64,000 nt of DNA from Mesorhizobium erdmanii USDA 3471 (GCF_000472705.1 NZ_AXAE01000011.1:1-64000), one strand, 5' to 3'; positions 46,918 to 56,785 are shown, numbered from the stretch's first letter. The notes: a model not told the origin generated them from the sequence alone. Program-made: numbers and translations.

Positions 46918-48122
46918 TGGCGCTGGTTCCGGTCGCGGAGGCGCTCGAACGCCTGTTGGATGGAGCCGCACCCCTGGCCGGCGAAAGCGTCTCTCTCTTG
47001 GAGGCGGTCGATCGTGTGCTGGCCGAGCCTGTCGTGGCACTGCGCACACAGCCGCCTTTCAACGCTTCGGCCATGGATGGCTACGCGGTTCGCGCCGCCG
47101 ATGTCGCTTCGGTGCCGTCGAAACTCTCGGTGATCGGCATGGCGCCGGCCGGGCGCGGCTTCGACGGTACGGTCGGCGAGCGCCAGGCCGTGCGCATCTT
47201 TACCGGCGCGCCGCTGCCGCAAGGCGCCGACACCATCGTCATCCAGGAAAACGTCCGGGATGTCGGTGACGGCACGATCGAGGTGATCGAGCCCACAGCC
47301 GAGTGGCGCAACATCCGCCGCGTCGGCCTCGACTTTTCCAAGGGCGACGTCTTGCTGGAAAAAGGCCGCCTGCTGGATCCCGCGGCATTGTCGCTGGCGG
47401 CATCCGCCAATCATGCTCAGGTGACCGTGGTCAAACGGCCGCTCGTCGCCATCATCGCCACCGGCGACGAGTTGTTGCCGCCCGGCAGTGAGCTGGGGCC
47501 GGACCAGATCATCTCGTCCAACGCCTATGGCGTCGCCGCCACCGCGCAATCGGTTGGCGCCCGTGCCCTCGATCTCGGCATTGCCGCCGACCGGCAGAAG
47601 GCCATCGCAGCCCTGGTGAAGAAGGCGGTTGCGGCCGGCGCGGATGTCATTGTCACGCTTGGCGGCGCCTCGGTCGGCGACCATGATCTCATCCATGACG
47701 TGATGACCGGCGAAGGCATGACGCTCGGCTTCTGGAAGATCGCCATGCGCCCCGGAAAGCCGCTGATGTTCGGCCGGCTCGGCGCCATCTGGTGCATCGG
47801 CCTGCCCGGCAATCCGGTGGCCAGCCTGGTCTGCTCGCAATTGTTCTTGAAGCCGCTGCTGGCGCGGCTCGGTGGCCGAAATCATCGTCAGGACATACGT
47901 CAGGCCCGGCTGGGCGCCGCAATGCCGTCCAATGATCTGCGCCAGGATTACGTGCGGGCGGTGGTCAAGGAAGACGATGGCGGGCTGGTGGCAACCCCGT
48001 TCGGCATTCAAGACTCTTCGATGCTGAGAATGCTGGCGGACGCCAACGGGCTGGTGGTGCGCGCGCCGTTTGCACCTGCGTCCGGCGTTGGAGACTCCTG
48101 CAGCGTGCTGATGCTACGCTGA
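46917..48122 (+). CDS. moeA: Molybdopterin molybdenumtransferase
   Basis: A 401-residue MoeA: the N-terminal domain with LRTQPPFNASAMDGYAVRAAD, the MPT-binding domain with IIATGDELLPPGS and TLGGASVGDHDLI, and KPLMFGRLGAIWCIGLPGNPVAS, then domain IV. It inserts molybdenum into adenylylated molybdopterin. It overlaps moaC and closes the plus-strand run. The next gene converges on it. Confidence 0.96.
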   Translation: MALVPVAEALERLLDGAAPLAGESVSLLEAVDRVLAEPVVALRTQPPFNASAMDGYAVRAADVASVPSKLSVIGMAPAGRGFDGTVGERQAVRIFTGAPLPQGADTIVIQENVRDVGDGTIEVIEPTAEWRNIRRVGLDFSKGDVLLEKGRLLDPAALSLAASANHAQVTVVKRPLVAIIATGDELLPPGSELGPDQIISSNAYGVAATAQSVGARALDLGIAADRQKAIAALVKKAVAAGADVIVTLGGASVGDHDLIHDVMTGEGMTLGFWKIAMRPGKPLMFGRLGAIWCIGLPGNPVASLVCSQLFLKPLLARLGGRNHRQDIRQARLGAAMPSNDLRQDYVRAVVKEDDGGLVATPFGIQDSSMLRMLADANGLVVRAPFAPASGVGDSCSVLMLR

Positions 48123-48168
48123 AGAATCGCCACCTAAGCTGCTGATAACGGAATAGAAAAACGACCGA

Positions 48169-48999
48169 CTACTCCGAGATCAAGGTCCGCGTCAGCGGAT
48201 GCGCCGGATCGGCAAGGCCATCGACGATGTCGAAATGATGCCGGTCGGGCTCGACCACGCAGCTGGTCGTGGCGCCAAGGCCGGTCCAGATGTTGGCCAG
48301 CAGCGCGTTCTGGCGCAGGAACTCCGAACGCTCTCCACCGCCGGCCCAGCAGGTGATGCGAACACCATCCATGGGCCGCAGCAAAGCCGGGCTTTCCGCC
48401 AGGGCTTCGGCCTCATCGATCGCCAGAGCCGCATTGTGTCCGGTGAACATGAGCGGACGCAAATCATGCAGACCCGAAATCGAAACGACATGGCGTACGC
48501 GCTTTGCCACATCGGATGCCAAAGGCGTCGATATGGTCACCATGCGGCTGGCGAGATGTCCGCCGGCCGAATGTCCGGTCAGCATCAGCGGTCCGCCGAC
48601 CATCGCCGCCGCCTTGCTGATCGCCGCGCCGATTTCACGGGCAATTCCGGCGATGCGTATGTCCGGGCACTGCGTGTAAGACGGCATCGCCACGGCATAA
48701 CCGTTCTCGACCGCGCCCTTGGCAAGGTGTGACCAGTCGCTCTTGTCGGACTCAAGCCAGTAACCGCCATGGATGAACACGACGAGCCCCTTGGGCGCCG
48801 CCTTTGGAAAGAAGAGATCGAACCGATTGCGCTGTCGCTCGCCATAGGCGATGTCGATGCGCGCCCGCCCTTCAGCCGACAATGCGTCACGAAACGCTTG
48901 TGCCGGTTCCGCCCACGCCGCCGGCCAGCGGTTGCTGCCGGCAATATTGGCGCCGTTGGCGTAGGCATTGTCCCAATCGGCAATGCGATGTCCAGGCAT
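48169..48999 (-). CDS. Kynurenine-formamidase-like alpha/beta hydrolase
   Basis: A 276-residue alpha/beta hydrolase. The start at 48999 follows a GGAGGGT site; the open frame extends 65 codons further without homology. It has the oxyanion motif IHGGYW (residues about 75-80), the nucleophile motif GHSAGGHLAS, an aspartate in the acid position and EPDRHHFDIVDGL with the catalytic histidine. HGGYW with GHSAGGH is the pattern of eukaryotic-type arylformamidases (AFMID-like), distinct from the metal-dependent KynB. Between core genes and tryptophan dioxygenase/kynureninase genes, hydrolysis of N-formylkynurenine is the best assignment. Confidence 0.75.
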   Translation of the reverse strand: MPGHRIADWDNAYANGANIAGSNRWPAAWAEPAQAFRDALSAEGRARIDIAYGERQRNRFDLFFPKAAPKGLVVFIHGGYWLESDKSDWSHLAKGAVENGYAVAMPSYTQCPDIRIAGIAREIGAAISKAAAMVGGPLMLTGHSAGGHLASRMVTISTPLASDVAKRVRHVVSISGLHDLRPLMFTGHNAALAIDEAEALAESPALLRPMDGVRITCWAGGGERSEFLRQNALLANIWTGLGATTSCVVEPDRHHFDIVDGLADPAHPLTRTLISE

Positions 49000-49313
49000 C
49001 GGCACCCTCCCCCGCAGTGTCATCGTTTCGGCGCTAGCGATGGCCGCCACCATGCCATGCGTCAATGCCTCGGGCAAAAACATTTTAGGCTTGAAACAAA
49101 TTTCGACTGGTGCGATCCTGCCTGACGAACAGCCGACGATGGGAGGTCTGCTGTGCTGTCCAAGCCTGCGGATGTTCACCGCGTCCGGTGGCATCTCCCA
49201 ACAGGTCTAGCTGGCTGCACGAAGCCTCTCGCGAAAAGACGGGAACTTCAGATCCACTACCGCGGACATGTGCTTCGCACATTGGCCAAGGCAGCAAATG
49301 GGATGGCGGCGAC
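49000..49313. promoter_or_regulatory. Divergent promoter region of the kynurenine locus
   Basis: A stretch of 314 bp between the divergent formamidase-like and CoA-ligase genes. The reading frames entering it from both sides lack homology. It should hold promoters for both; no clear operator palindrome was recognised. Confidence 0.4.
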
Positions 49314-50939
49314 ATGCTTGGGCCTTCAGCGCATATCGACACGTTCACGCGCGATCATCTGCCGCCCCCGGATCAGTGGCCTGATATACTGCTTGACGGC
49401 TTCGATTATCCCGAACGCCTCAACGCCGGCGTGGAGCTGACCGACAGGCTGGTCGAGAAGGGTCTCGGCGATCACACCGCACTGATCGGCAATGGCCGCC
49501 GCCGCACCTATAAGGAACTTTCCGACTGGACGAACAGGTTGGCCCACGCGCTGGTCGAGAATTACGGCGTCAAACCGGGCAACCGGGTGCTGATCCGCTC
49601 CGCCAACAATCCGGCGATGGTCGCCTGCTGGCTGGCCGCTACCAAGGTCGGCGCCGTGGTCGTCAACACCATGCCGATGCTGCGCGCCGGGGAGCTTGCC
49701 AAGATCGTCGACAAGGCGGAAATCACGGTTGCCCTTTGCGACACCAGGCTGATGGACGAGATGACCACCTGCGCCAAGGACAGTGCATTCCTTAAGCAGG
49801 TCATCGGCTTCGACGGCACAGCCAACCATGATGCCGAACTCGACCGCGCCGCCCTCGACAAGCCGGTCACCTTCACCGCCGTCGACACCGGCCGCGACGA
49901 TGTCGCGCTGCTCGGTTTCACCTCGGGCACGACTGGCGTGCCGAAGGCGACCATGCATTTCCACCGCGACCTCTTGATCATCGCCGATGGGTATGCCCGC
50001 GAAATCCTGCAGGTGACGCCGGAAGACATCTTCGTCGGTTCGCCGCCGCTCGCCTTCACCTTCGGCCTTGGCGGCCTCGCCATCTTTCCGCTGCGCTTCG
50101 GCGCGGCGGCGACGCTGCTTGAACAGGCGACGCCGCCCAACATGATCCATATTATCGAGACGTACAAAGCGACCATCTCCTTCACCGCGCCGACCGCCTA
50201 CCGCGCCATGCTGAAGGCCATGGATGAAGGCGCCGACCTATCGTCGCTGCGCGTTGCCGTCTCGGCCGGCGAGACATTGCCGGCCCCGGTCTTCGAGGAG
50301 TGGACGCAAAAGACCGGCAAGCCGATTCTCGACGGCATCGGCGCCACCGAAATGCTGCACATCTTCATCTCCAACCGTTTTGACGACCGGAAGCCTGCGT
50401 CGACCGGCAAGCCGGTCGGCGGCTATGAGGCGCGCATCGTCGATGATGAGATGCGGGAGCTGCCGCGCGGCGAGACCGGGCGGCTGGCGGTACGCGGACC
50501 GACCGGCTGCCGTTATATGGCCGATGACAGGCAAAAGGACTATGTGCGCGACGGCTGGAACCTCACCGGCGACACCTTTACGCAGGACGAGGACGGCTTC
50601 TTCCATTTCGCGGCGCGTTCCGACGACATGATCGTCAGTGCCGGCTACAACATTGCCGGGCCAGAGGTCGAGGCAGCACTCCTGTCGCATCCAGATGTCG
50701 CCGAATGCGCGGTCATCGGCGCCAGGGATGCCGAACGTGGCGAGATCGTCGAGGCGCATGTCGTGCTGGCGCAAGGCGTGGCGCCCGACGCGCTGACCGT
50801 CAAGCGCCTGCAGGACCATGTCAAGGCAACGATCGCGCCCTACAAATATCCGCGCTCGGTCAAATTCATAGCCGCCCTGCCCAAGACCCAGACCGGCAAG
50901 ATCCAGCGCTTCCGGCTGCGCATGGAGAAAATCAATTGA
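49314..50939 (+). CDS. 2-aminobenzoate (anthranilate)-CoA ligase-type AMP-forming enzyme
   Basis: A 541-residue acyl-adenylate ligase with the P-loop [19 protein letters not shown], the A5 region [14 protein letters not shown], the A7 motif [13 protein letters not shown] and the A10 lysine in [11 protein letters not shown]. It is most like benzoate- and 2-aminobenzoate-CoA ligases (MLHIFISNR region). The genes around it make anthranilate from tryptophan, so anthranilate is the likely substrate (inference). The start at 49314 was chosen where family similarity begins. The stop overlaps a TTG start of the dioxygenase gene. Confidence 0.83.
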   Translation: MLGPSAHIDTFTRDHLPPPDQWPDILLDGFDYPERLNAGVELTDRLVEKGLGDHTALIGNGRRRTYKELSDWTNRLAHALVENYGVKPGNRVLIRSANNPAMVACWLAATKVGAVVVNTMPMLRAGELAKIVDKAEITVALCDTRLMDEMTTCAKDSAFLKQVIGFDGTANHDAELDRAALDKPVTFTAVDTGRDDVALLGFTSGTTGVPKATMHFHRDLLIIADGYAREILQVTPEDIFVGSPPLAFTFGLGGLAIFPLRFGAAATLLEQATPPNMIHIIETYKATISFTAPTAYRAMLKAMDEGADLSSLRVAVSAGETLPAPVFEEWTQKTGKPILDGIGATEMLHIFISNRFDDRKPASTGKPVGGYEARIVDDEMRELPRGETGRLAVRGPTGCRYMADDRQKDYVRDGWNLTGDTFTQDEDGFFHFAARSDDMIVSAGYNIAGPEVEAALLSHPDVAECAVIGARDAERGEIVEAHVVLAQGVAPDALTVKRLQDHVKATIAPYKYPRSVKFIAALPKTQTGKIQRFRLRMEKIN

Positions 50940-51772
50940 GCGAGCCCTACGATCCGGCGTCCGAAGGCGCGCAGATGTCGTTCAAGGAGCGCATGTCCTA
51001 CAGCGACTATCTGCATCTGGAGAAAGTGCTGGAGGCACAGACGCCGCTGTCGCCGGCGCATGACGAGATGCTGTTCATCATCCAGCACCAGACTTCGGAA
51101 CTGTGGATGAAGCTCGCACTGCATGAGATCGGCGCCGCCATACGCTCCATCCGCGCCGACCGGCTGGAGCCGAGCTTCAAGATGCTATCGCGCGTCGCCC
51201 GCATTTTCGAGCAGTTGAACAACGCCTGGGACGTGCTGCGCACGATGACGCCTAGCGAATACACCGAATTCCGCGACGCGCTGGGCCAATCCTCTGGTTT
51301 CCAGTCATGGCAGTACCGGGCCATCGAGTTCATGGCCGGCAACCGCAACCTGGCCATGCTCGGACCCCACAAGCATCGGCCTGACTTGAGCGGCAAGCTG
51401 GAGGCGATCTTGGCAGAACCGTCGCTCTATGACGAAGCGCTGCTGCTTTTGGCACGCAACGGGTTCGACATCGGCGCCGATGCCAGGCGCACCGACTGGC
51501 GCGAAACGCGGACCGAGAATGAACAGGTCCTGGTCGCCTGGCAAACCGTCTACCGCGATCCGCAGCGCTACTGGATGTTGTACGAACTGGCCGAAAAACT
51601 GGTCGATTTCGAGGACTATTTCCGCCGCTGGCGCTTCAATCATGTCACCACGGTCGAGCGCATCATCGGCCTGAAACGCGGGACCGGCGGCACATCAGGA
51701 GCTTCCTATCTGAAGAAGATGCTCGAGGTCGTTCTTTTTCCGGAACTTTGGACTGTCCGCACCCGGCTCTGA
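50936..51772 (+). CDS. kynA: Tryptophan 2,3-dioxygenase
   Basis: A 278-residue haem dioxygenase that opens the indole ring of tryptophan. The conserved [22 protein letters not shown] segment, [27 protein letters not shown] and the haem-ligand histidine in [24 protein letters not shown] are all present. The start is taken as TTG at 50936: GGAG lies eight bases upstream, it overlaps the ligase stop, and it retains the conserved DPASEGAQ residues that the next ATG (50975) would cut off. It is co-transcribed with the ligase gene. Confidence 0.94.
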   Translation: MSEPYDPASEGAQMSFKERMSYSDYLHLEKVLEAQTPLSPAHDEMLFIIQHQTSELWMKLALHEIGAAIRSIRADRLEPSFKMLSRVARIFEQLNNAWDVLRTMTPSEYTEFRDALGQSSGFQSWQYRAIEFMAGNRNLAMLGPHKHRPDLSGKLEAILAEPSLYDEALLLLARNGFDIGADARRTDWRETRTENEQVLVAWQTVYRDPQRYWMLYELAEKLVDFEDYFRRWRFNHVTTVERIIGLKRGTGGTSGASYLKKMLEVVLFPELWTVRTRL

Positions 51773-51840
51773 CTCTCTCTTTGGCGCAATTGCCCTGCGG
51801 GAAAACCGCTTCGCACTTTTCCAGGTATTGCGCTGACTGC

Positions 51841-53088
51841 TCAAGTAACCGCCGTCTTGACCGCGAAGCGTGCGTCCTGCCAGGCGCCGGTGCGCAATAT
51901 GTCCTCCAGCACCTCGACCGCCTGCCAGACATCGTGATAGCCGACATAGAGCGGCGTGAAGCCGAAGCGGATGGTCGAAGGGGCACGGAAATCGCCGATC
52001 ACGCCGCGCTCGATCAAGGCCCGCATCACCTGGTAGCCATGTGGGTGAAGGAACGACACCTGGCTGCCGCGCGCGTTGCCGTCGCGCGGGCTTTCAAGTT
52101 CGAGGCCATAGGCGCCGCATCTGGCTTCGACGAGCTCGATGAACAGGTCGGTCAGTGCGATGCTCTTCTTGCGCACCGCCGCCATGTCGACATCGTCCCA
52201 GATATCCAGCGCCCCTTTCAGCGCCCGCATCGACAACACCGGCTGCGTGCCACACAGGAACCGGCGAATGCCGCTGCCGGCCGCAAACCCCTGTTCGAAG
52301 GCAAACGGCCGCGCATGGCCCCACCAGCCGCTCAGCGGCTGATGGACATCACCGTGATGACGCGTTGCGGCATAGATGAAGGCCGGCGCGCCCGGACCGC
52401 CATTGAGATATTTGTAGGTGCAGCCGATGGCGAAATCCGCATTGGCGCTGTCCAATTCGACCGGCAAGGCACCGGCCGTGTGGCAGAGATCCCAGACGAT
52501 CAGCGCGCCGGCCTGGTGAGCCTTGTGTGTCAGCGCGGCCATGTCGCGCAATTGCCCGGATTTGTAGTTGACGTGGTTGACCAGGATGACGGCGACGCGC
52601 TCGTCGATCAGCTCTTCAATGGTCGTAGCATCGACGCCTTCGAGCCGCAGCACCGTGGCCGGCCGCGTCGAGGCCACACCTTCGGCCATATAAAGATCGG
52701 TCGGAAAACTATCGCCCTCGGCGACGATGACCGAGCGGTCCGGCCGCATCCCAAGGGCGGCATGCAGCACCTTGTAGATGTTGATCGAGGTCGTATCGCA
52801 GACCACCGTCTGGCCCGCCGCCGCGCCGATGAGCCGTCCCAACTGATCGCCAAGCGCCACCGGCATATCGAACCAGCCGGCGGTGTTCCAGGCGCGGATG
52901 AGGTCCTGCGCCCATTCCTGTGCCGCCGCCTTTTGCAGCTCGTTGAAGACGGCGGGCGCCGCGGCGCCCAGCGAATTGCCGTCGAGATAGATCACGCCTT
53001 CCGGCAGGATGAACCGGTCGCGCATGGCGCGCAGCGGATCCGCCGCATCCATGGCTTCGACTGCTGCGAGATCGAGCGTTGCACTCAT
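51841..53088 (-). CDS. kynU: Kynureninase
   Basis: A 415-residue PLP enzyme that splits kynurenine to anthranilate and alanine. Motifs are IYLDGNSLGAAAPAV at the N-terminus, the PLP lysine in IGCTYKYLNGGPGAPAF and the substrate-site WWGHARPFAFEQGF. The start at 53088 fits the family (MSATLDL). It lies 18 bp downstream of an ABC permease gene on the same strand, so it is the last gene of the importer operon, and it converges with the dioxygenase gene. Confidence 0.95.
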   Translation of the reverse strand: MSATLDLAAVEAMDAADPLRAMRDRFILPEGVIYLDGNSLGAAAPAVFNELQKAAAQEWAQDLIRAWNTAGWFDMPVALGDQLGRLIGAAAGQTVVCDTTSINIYKVLHAALGMRPDRSVIVAEGDSFPTDLYMAEGVASTRPATVLRLEGVDATTIEELIDERVAVILVNHVNYKSGQLRDMAALTHKAHQAGALIVWDLCHTAGALPVELDSANADFAIGCTYKYLNGGPGAPAFIYAATRHHGDVHQPLSGWWGHARPFAFEQGFAAGSGIRRFLCGTQPVLSMRALKGALDIWDDVDMAAVRKKSIALTDLFIELVEARCGAYGLELESPRDGNARGSQVSFLHPHGYQVMRALIERGVIGDFRAPSTIRFGFTPLYVGYHDVWQAVEVLEDILRTGAWQDARFAVKTAVT

Positions 53089-53106
53089 GGTTTGTGACGT
53101 CCTCAC

Positions 53107-54030
53107 TTATTCACGGATGGCTTCGCGCGCCGGTGCCGATCCCCGGCTGCGCTTGAGGCTGGGCAGGGCAAGCATGGCGAGCACGAACAGGCCCGTGGCA
53201 AGTTTCAGGTCGGGAGGCGGCATGCCGGCGGCGAGGCAGAACGACACCAACTGGTAGTAGATGATCGCGCCGGCAAAGGGCGCCAGCAATTGCCGCCAGA
53301 CCGTCTGCTTGCCGACGACCGCCTCGCCGATCATCAGCGCCGCAAGGCCGTTGATGAGGATGCCAAGTCCCATATTGACGTCGGCAAAGCCCTGCGACTG
53401 CACCATCAGGGCGCCGCTCGAAGCCGAAAACGCGCTCGCCAGCCCGACGCCGCCGATGGTCGCCGCCCAAACATTGATGCCTTGCGCCTCGGCCATATCG
53501 GGATTGGCGCCGACGGCGCGCACGGCCGTGCCCTTCTCGGTCCTGAAGAACATGTAAAGCGCCAGGAATACGACGAGCGCGAGAAGGCCGGCGACGGCGA
53601 TCTTGCTGGCCGGAAAACCTGGCCGCGTGAACGGCACCCAGTCGAACACGGCTGGCGAGCCGAAGACGGAGAGATTGGACTTGCCCATGATGCGAAGGTT
53701 GATGCTGTAGAGCATCGTCATCATCAGGATACCCGCAAGCAGCGTGTGGATGCGGAAGCGCAGATGGATGAAGGCGGTGCAACAACCCGCCGCGAAGCCC
53801 ACGGCGAATGCGACCATGATGGCGACGAGCGGCGATGCGCCGGCAGCCAGCAGCACGCCGCAGACGCAGCCGCCCAGCGGAAAGGCGCCTTCGCTGGTGA
53901 GATCGGGAAAATTCAGCATGCGAAACGGGATCATGATGCCGAGCACGACAAAGGCCAGGATCAGGCTTTGCGCTAGCGTGACCGGTATGATCGCCACGAA
54001 GCTGGTGAGAACGTCCTGGACAAAACCCAT
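53107..54030 (-). CDS. ABC transporter permease (BPD_transp_2, TrpY-like)
   Basis: A 307-residue permease with about eight to nine helices and the branched-chain type loop FRTEKGTAVRAVGANPDMAEAQGINV. It resembles the permease of the TrpXYZ/ABC_sub_bind class importers. It starts 5 bp after the ATPase gene and is followed 18 bp later by kynureninase. The operon context suggests uptake of tryptophan or kynurenine (inference). Confidence 0.85.
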   Translation of the reverse strand: MGFVQDVLTSFVAIIPVTLAQSLILAFVVLGIMIPFRMLNFPDLTSEGAFPLGGCVCGVLLAAGASPLVAIMVAFAVGFAAGCCTAFIHLRFRIHTLLAGILMMTMLYSINLRIMGKSNLSVFGSPAVFDWVPFTRPGFPASKIAVAGLLALVVFLALYMFFRTEKGTAVRAVGANPDMAEAQGINVWAATIGGVGLASAFSASSGALMVQSQGFADVNMGLGILINGLAALMIGEAVVGKQTVWRQLLAPFAGAIIYYQLVSFCLAAGMPPPDLKLATGLFVLAMLALPSLKRSRGSAPAREAIRE

Positions 54031-54035
54031 GATGA

Positions 54036-54815
54036 TCAGCTCGCCAGCAACATGCGGTCGGTCTTGACGGAGAAATGCCCGATCAGATCGAGAACCGTGA
54101 CCCTCGCCTTCTCTTCGCCGGTGATCTCCAGAAGGACCCGGCCTGCGTCAAGCATGATCACCCGGCTGCCATAGTCGACGGCGTGCTGCATGTTGTGGGT
54201 CACCATCAGGGTGGTCAGCTTCAGCGCGTTGACGGCACGCACCGTCGCCTGCATGACGATCTCGGCGGTGCGCGGGTCGAGGGCCGCGGTATGCTCGTCG
54301 AGCAGCAGCAGGTCGGGCGATCCGCCGACCGCCATGATCAGCGACAGCGACTGCCGCTGGCCGCCCGAGAGCAGGTGGACGCGCGTATCGAGGCGATTTT
54401 CAAGGCCGAGGCCCAATATCGACAACCGCTCCCTGTACGACGCAAGCCTCGTGGCGTTCAGCCCTTGCCGCAATGTGCGTTTTTGGCTGCGCAGATCGGC
54501 GAGCAGCATGTTCTCCGCCACGGTCATGCTGGCGGCGGTGCCGCGCATCGGATCCTGGAAGACGCGCGCCAATCTTGTCGCGCGCTTGTGTACCGGCATG
54601 GCCGTCACATCGGCGCCATTGATCAGGATCTTGCCGGAATCCAGCACAAGAGCTCCGGAGATGGCGTTGAGCATGCTGCTCTTTCCCGCGCCGTTGGAGC
54701 CGATGACGATGCCGAACTCGCCTGTGGCCAACGACAGGCTGAGACCGTCCAGCGCGACTTTCTCGTCGGCCTGGCCCTTGTAGAACACTTTGCGCGCGGA
54801 TCGGATCTCGAGCAT
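54036..54815 (-). CDS. ABC transporter ATP-binding protein (TrpZ-like)
   Basis: A 259-residue ATPase with Walker A GSNGAGKSS, Q-loop VFQDPMRGTAASM, signature LLSGGQRQSLSLIMA, Walker B LLLLDEHTAALD and the switch histidine MVTHNM. Walker B reads DEHTAALD where most ABC proteins have DEPT; DEHTAALD is typical of this importer class. The start at 54815 has GGGAGGA upstream. It lies between the binding-protein and permease genes. Confidence 0.9.
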   Translation of the reverse strand: MLEIRSARKVFYKGQADEKVALDGLSLSLATGEFGIVIGSNGAGKSSMLNAISGALVLDSGKILINGADVTAMPVHKRATRLARVFQDPMRGTAASMTVAENMLLADLRSQKRTLRQGLNATRLASYRERLSILGLGLENRLDTRVHLLSGGQRQSLSLIMAVGGSPDLLLLDEHTAALDPRTAEIVMQATVRAVNALKLTTLMVTHNMQHAVDYGSRVIMLDAGRVLLEITGEEKARVTVLDLIGHFSVKTDRMLLAS

Positions 54816-54871
54816 CGTTCCTCCCTGGCCTGAGGTGATAGCGCCCACGCCGTCACCTCGGCAGCCCGATG

Positions 54872-55858
54872 TCAGTCGACGATGCAGCCGCAATCGGCCA
54901 TCGAGGCCGGTATCTCGATGCCGAACACGGCCATCGTCTTGCGGGAAATCGTTGCCATGTGATCCTTGTAGGCCGGGCGCGAGGGCGCGATCGTCTTGGG
55001 ATCCTTGCCTTTGAGGATCTCGGCGGCGATGTTGCCGGCATTGATGCCGACCTGCGTGTAATTGACCGCGAAGCTTGCCGGTACGGTGCCGTTGCGGACA
55101 GCGCTGTCATCGGAGTTTACGACCGGGATACCAGCCTGGCGAGCGGCAGCCGAGACAGCGGCGATCGCCGGCTGGATAAGGTTCGAAGCCGGGCCGTAGA
55201 TCACGTCGGCCTTGCCGGCAAGCGAAGCGATGCGCTGCTGGATATCATTGACGTTGTCGATGCCGACTTCCACGACTTCGAAGCCGGCCGCCGGTGCGGC
55301 CGCCTTGATCTTCTCGACCAAGGCAACGTCATTGGCCTCGCCTGGATTGTACGGCACGCCGAAGCGTTTGGCGTTCGGAAGCAGCTTCTTGGTGAAGGCC
55401 ATGACAGCTGCGACGTCCTGCAGGTCGCTGGCGCCGGTCATGCCTTCGTCTCCGGCGTCCCACGATGGTACCAGCTTCGCCGCCACCGGATCGGTGACAG
55501 CGGCAAAGACGATCGGAATGCCGGAGCCGGCAAGCGCTTTCTTGGCGATCTGCGAGACTGGCGTGGTGATGGTGTAGATCAGCTTGGGCTGCTCCGCCTG
55601 CAGCTTGGCGATCATCTGCGGCACCAGCGATGCGTCGAAATTGGTGTGGCTTTCCGTGTAGACGACGTCCTTGCCCTCGACGAAACCATTGTCGGTCAAT
55701 GCCTTCTTGAAGCCGGCTATGGCGGCGTTCAATTGCGGATGCTCGCCGAAATTGGCGATGCCGACACGGATCTGATCGGCCGCGGCGCTGCCGACGCCGA
55801 CCATCAATGCGCTTGCCAGCGCCAGTCCCGACAGCCAAGCGGATTTCGACTTCAACAT
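54872..55858 (-). CDS. ABC transporter substrate-binding protein (PF04392, TrpX-like)
   Basis: A 328-residue periplasmic protein of the ABC_sub_bind family with a signal peptide (MLKSKSAWLSGLALASALMV, cleaved after AAA about residue 27). Mature features include GIANFGEHPQLNAAIAGFKKAL, YTITTPVSQIAKKAL, VPYNPGEANDVALVEKI and YGPASNLIQPAI. Characterised relatives bind tryptophan or tyrosine in Gram-positive TrpX. It is the first gene of the operon binding protein-ATPase-permease-kynureninase, divergent from a GntR regulator. A GGGAGGAA site fixes the start. Confidence 0.88.
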   Translation of the reverse strand: MLKSKSAWLSGLALASALMVGVGSAAADQIRVGIANFGEHPQLNAAIAGFKKALTDNGFVEGKDVVYTESHTNFDASLVPQMIAKLQAEQPKLIYTITTPVSQIAKKALAGSGIPIVFAAVTDPVAAKLVPSWDAGDEGMTGASDLQDVAAVMAFTKKLLPNAKRFGVPYNPGEANDVALVEKIKAAAPAAGFEVVEVGIDNVNDIQQRIASLAGKADVIYGPASNLIQPAIAAVSAAARQAGIPVVNSDDSAVRNGTVPASFAVNYTQVGINAGNIAAEILKGKDPKTIAPSRPAYKDHMATISRKTMAVFGIEIPASMADCGCIVD

Positions 55859-55943
55859 CAATTCCTCCCAGATTTGATCAGCGCCGCTCATCGGGCGGCA
55901 ACTGCCGCGATCATGGTCAGTCGCTCGCCGCGTGTCAAACATT

Positions 55944-55987
55944 ATATATAATTCTTGCCATACGTCCCCATGATATATAATTTTCGC
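55944..55987. promoter_or_regulatory. Direct ATATATAATT repeats between importer operon and gntR
   Basis: ATATATAATTCTTGC (55944-55958) recurs as ATATATAATTTTCGC (55973-55987), 29 bp apart, about three helical turns. The repeats are strikingly AT-rich in GC-rich DNA and lie in the divergent promoter region, so they may be operator half-sites for the GntR protein or -10-like elements. Confidence 0.5.
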
Positions 55988-56011
55988 AAGCCCGATGATG
56001 GACGGATCGTG

Positions 56012-56785
56012 ATGCAGGATCAGAACAATTCCACGAAGACGGAAGCCGCCTATCAGCTGCTGCGTCGCGATATCCTGACTACCCGCCTCATGCCGGGGGC
56101 ACCGCTCAAGCTGAGTGCGTTGCGCAGCATATACGGCGTCGGCTGGACGCCGTTGCGCGAAGCATTGTCCCGGCTTGAAGCCGAGCGCCTCGTCACCGCC
56201 ATCAGCAATCGCGGCTTTGCCGTCGCTCCCGTGTCGCGAGCCGAGCTCGAGGATTTGGCGCGCGCGAGGATGGTTGTCGAAATGCCGCTGTTCCTGGAAT
56301 CGATCGCGAACGGCGGCAGCGAATGGGAGGACGCGGTTGTCACCGCTCACTACCGGCTCTCGCGCTGCAAGACCGCGGTCGACGACCCTTCCGATGCGGC
56401 AGTCGACAAGTGGGACGAGAGCCACGAGGCATTCCATGCGGCGCTGCTGAGTGCGGCGACGTCCAACTGGCTGTTGCGATTCCGCTCGACGATCGCCGAC
56501 CAGCTGCGGCGGCATCATCGTTTTCTGGGCCTGGCGCCGACATTGCGAGCGGCGGCCGGCCTCAAGGACGGTTACGGCGAGGCAATGGACGCACTTCGCG
56601 AGGCGATCGCCATCGAGCATCACACCGCCATCATGGAGGCGGCGCTTGATCGCGATGTCGAGCGGGCAAAGGCGCTGATGACGGCACATATCGGCTACAC
56701 GCTGCACGTGTATGTCCACAGCGAAGACAACGGCGCCAACACCTACACCGCGCGCGCCGGCAGCCTGAAAGCCGTTTCCGGATGA
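56012..56785 (+). CDS. GntR-family regulator with FCD domain
   Basis: About 257 residues: winged helix (TEAAYQLLRRDILTTRLMPGAPLKLSALRSIYGVGWTPLREALSRLEAERLVTA) and a helical FCD effector domain (about 85-225) with conserved D and H metal-site residues (DESHEAFHAALL, EAIAIEHHTAIMEAAL). The start at 56012 (MQDQNNS) is the likeliest; the frame extends to a TTG at 55955. It is divergent from the importer-kynureninase operon and probably represses it, with a kynurenine-pathway compound as inducer (inference). Confidence 0.87.
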   Translation: MQDQNNSTKTEAAYQLLRRDILTTRLMPGAPLKLSALRSIYGVGWTPLREALSRLEAERLVTAISNRGFAVAPVSRAELEDLARARMVVEMPLFLESIANGGSEWEDAVVTAHYRLSRCKTAVDDPSDAAVDKWDESHEAFHAALLSAATSNWLLRFRSTIADQLRRHHRFLGLAPTLRAAAGLKDGYGEAMDALREAIAIEHHTAIMEAALDRDVERAKALMTAHIGYTLHVYVHSEDNGANTYTARAGSLKAVSG

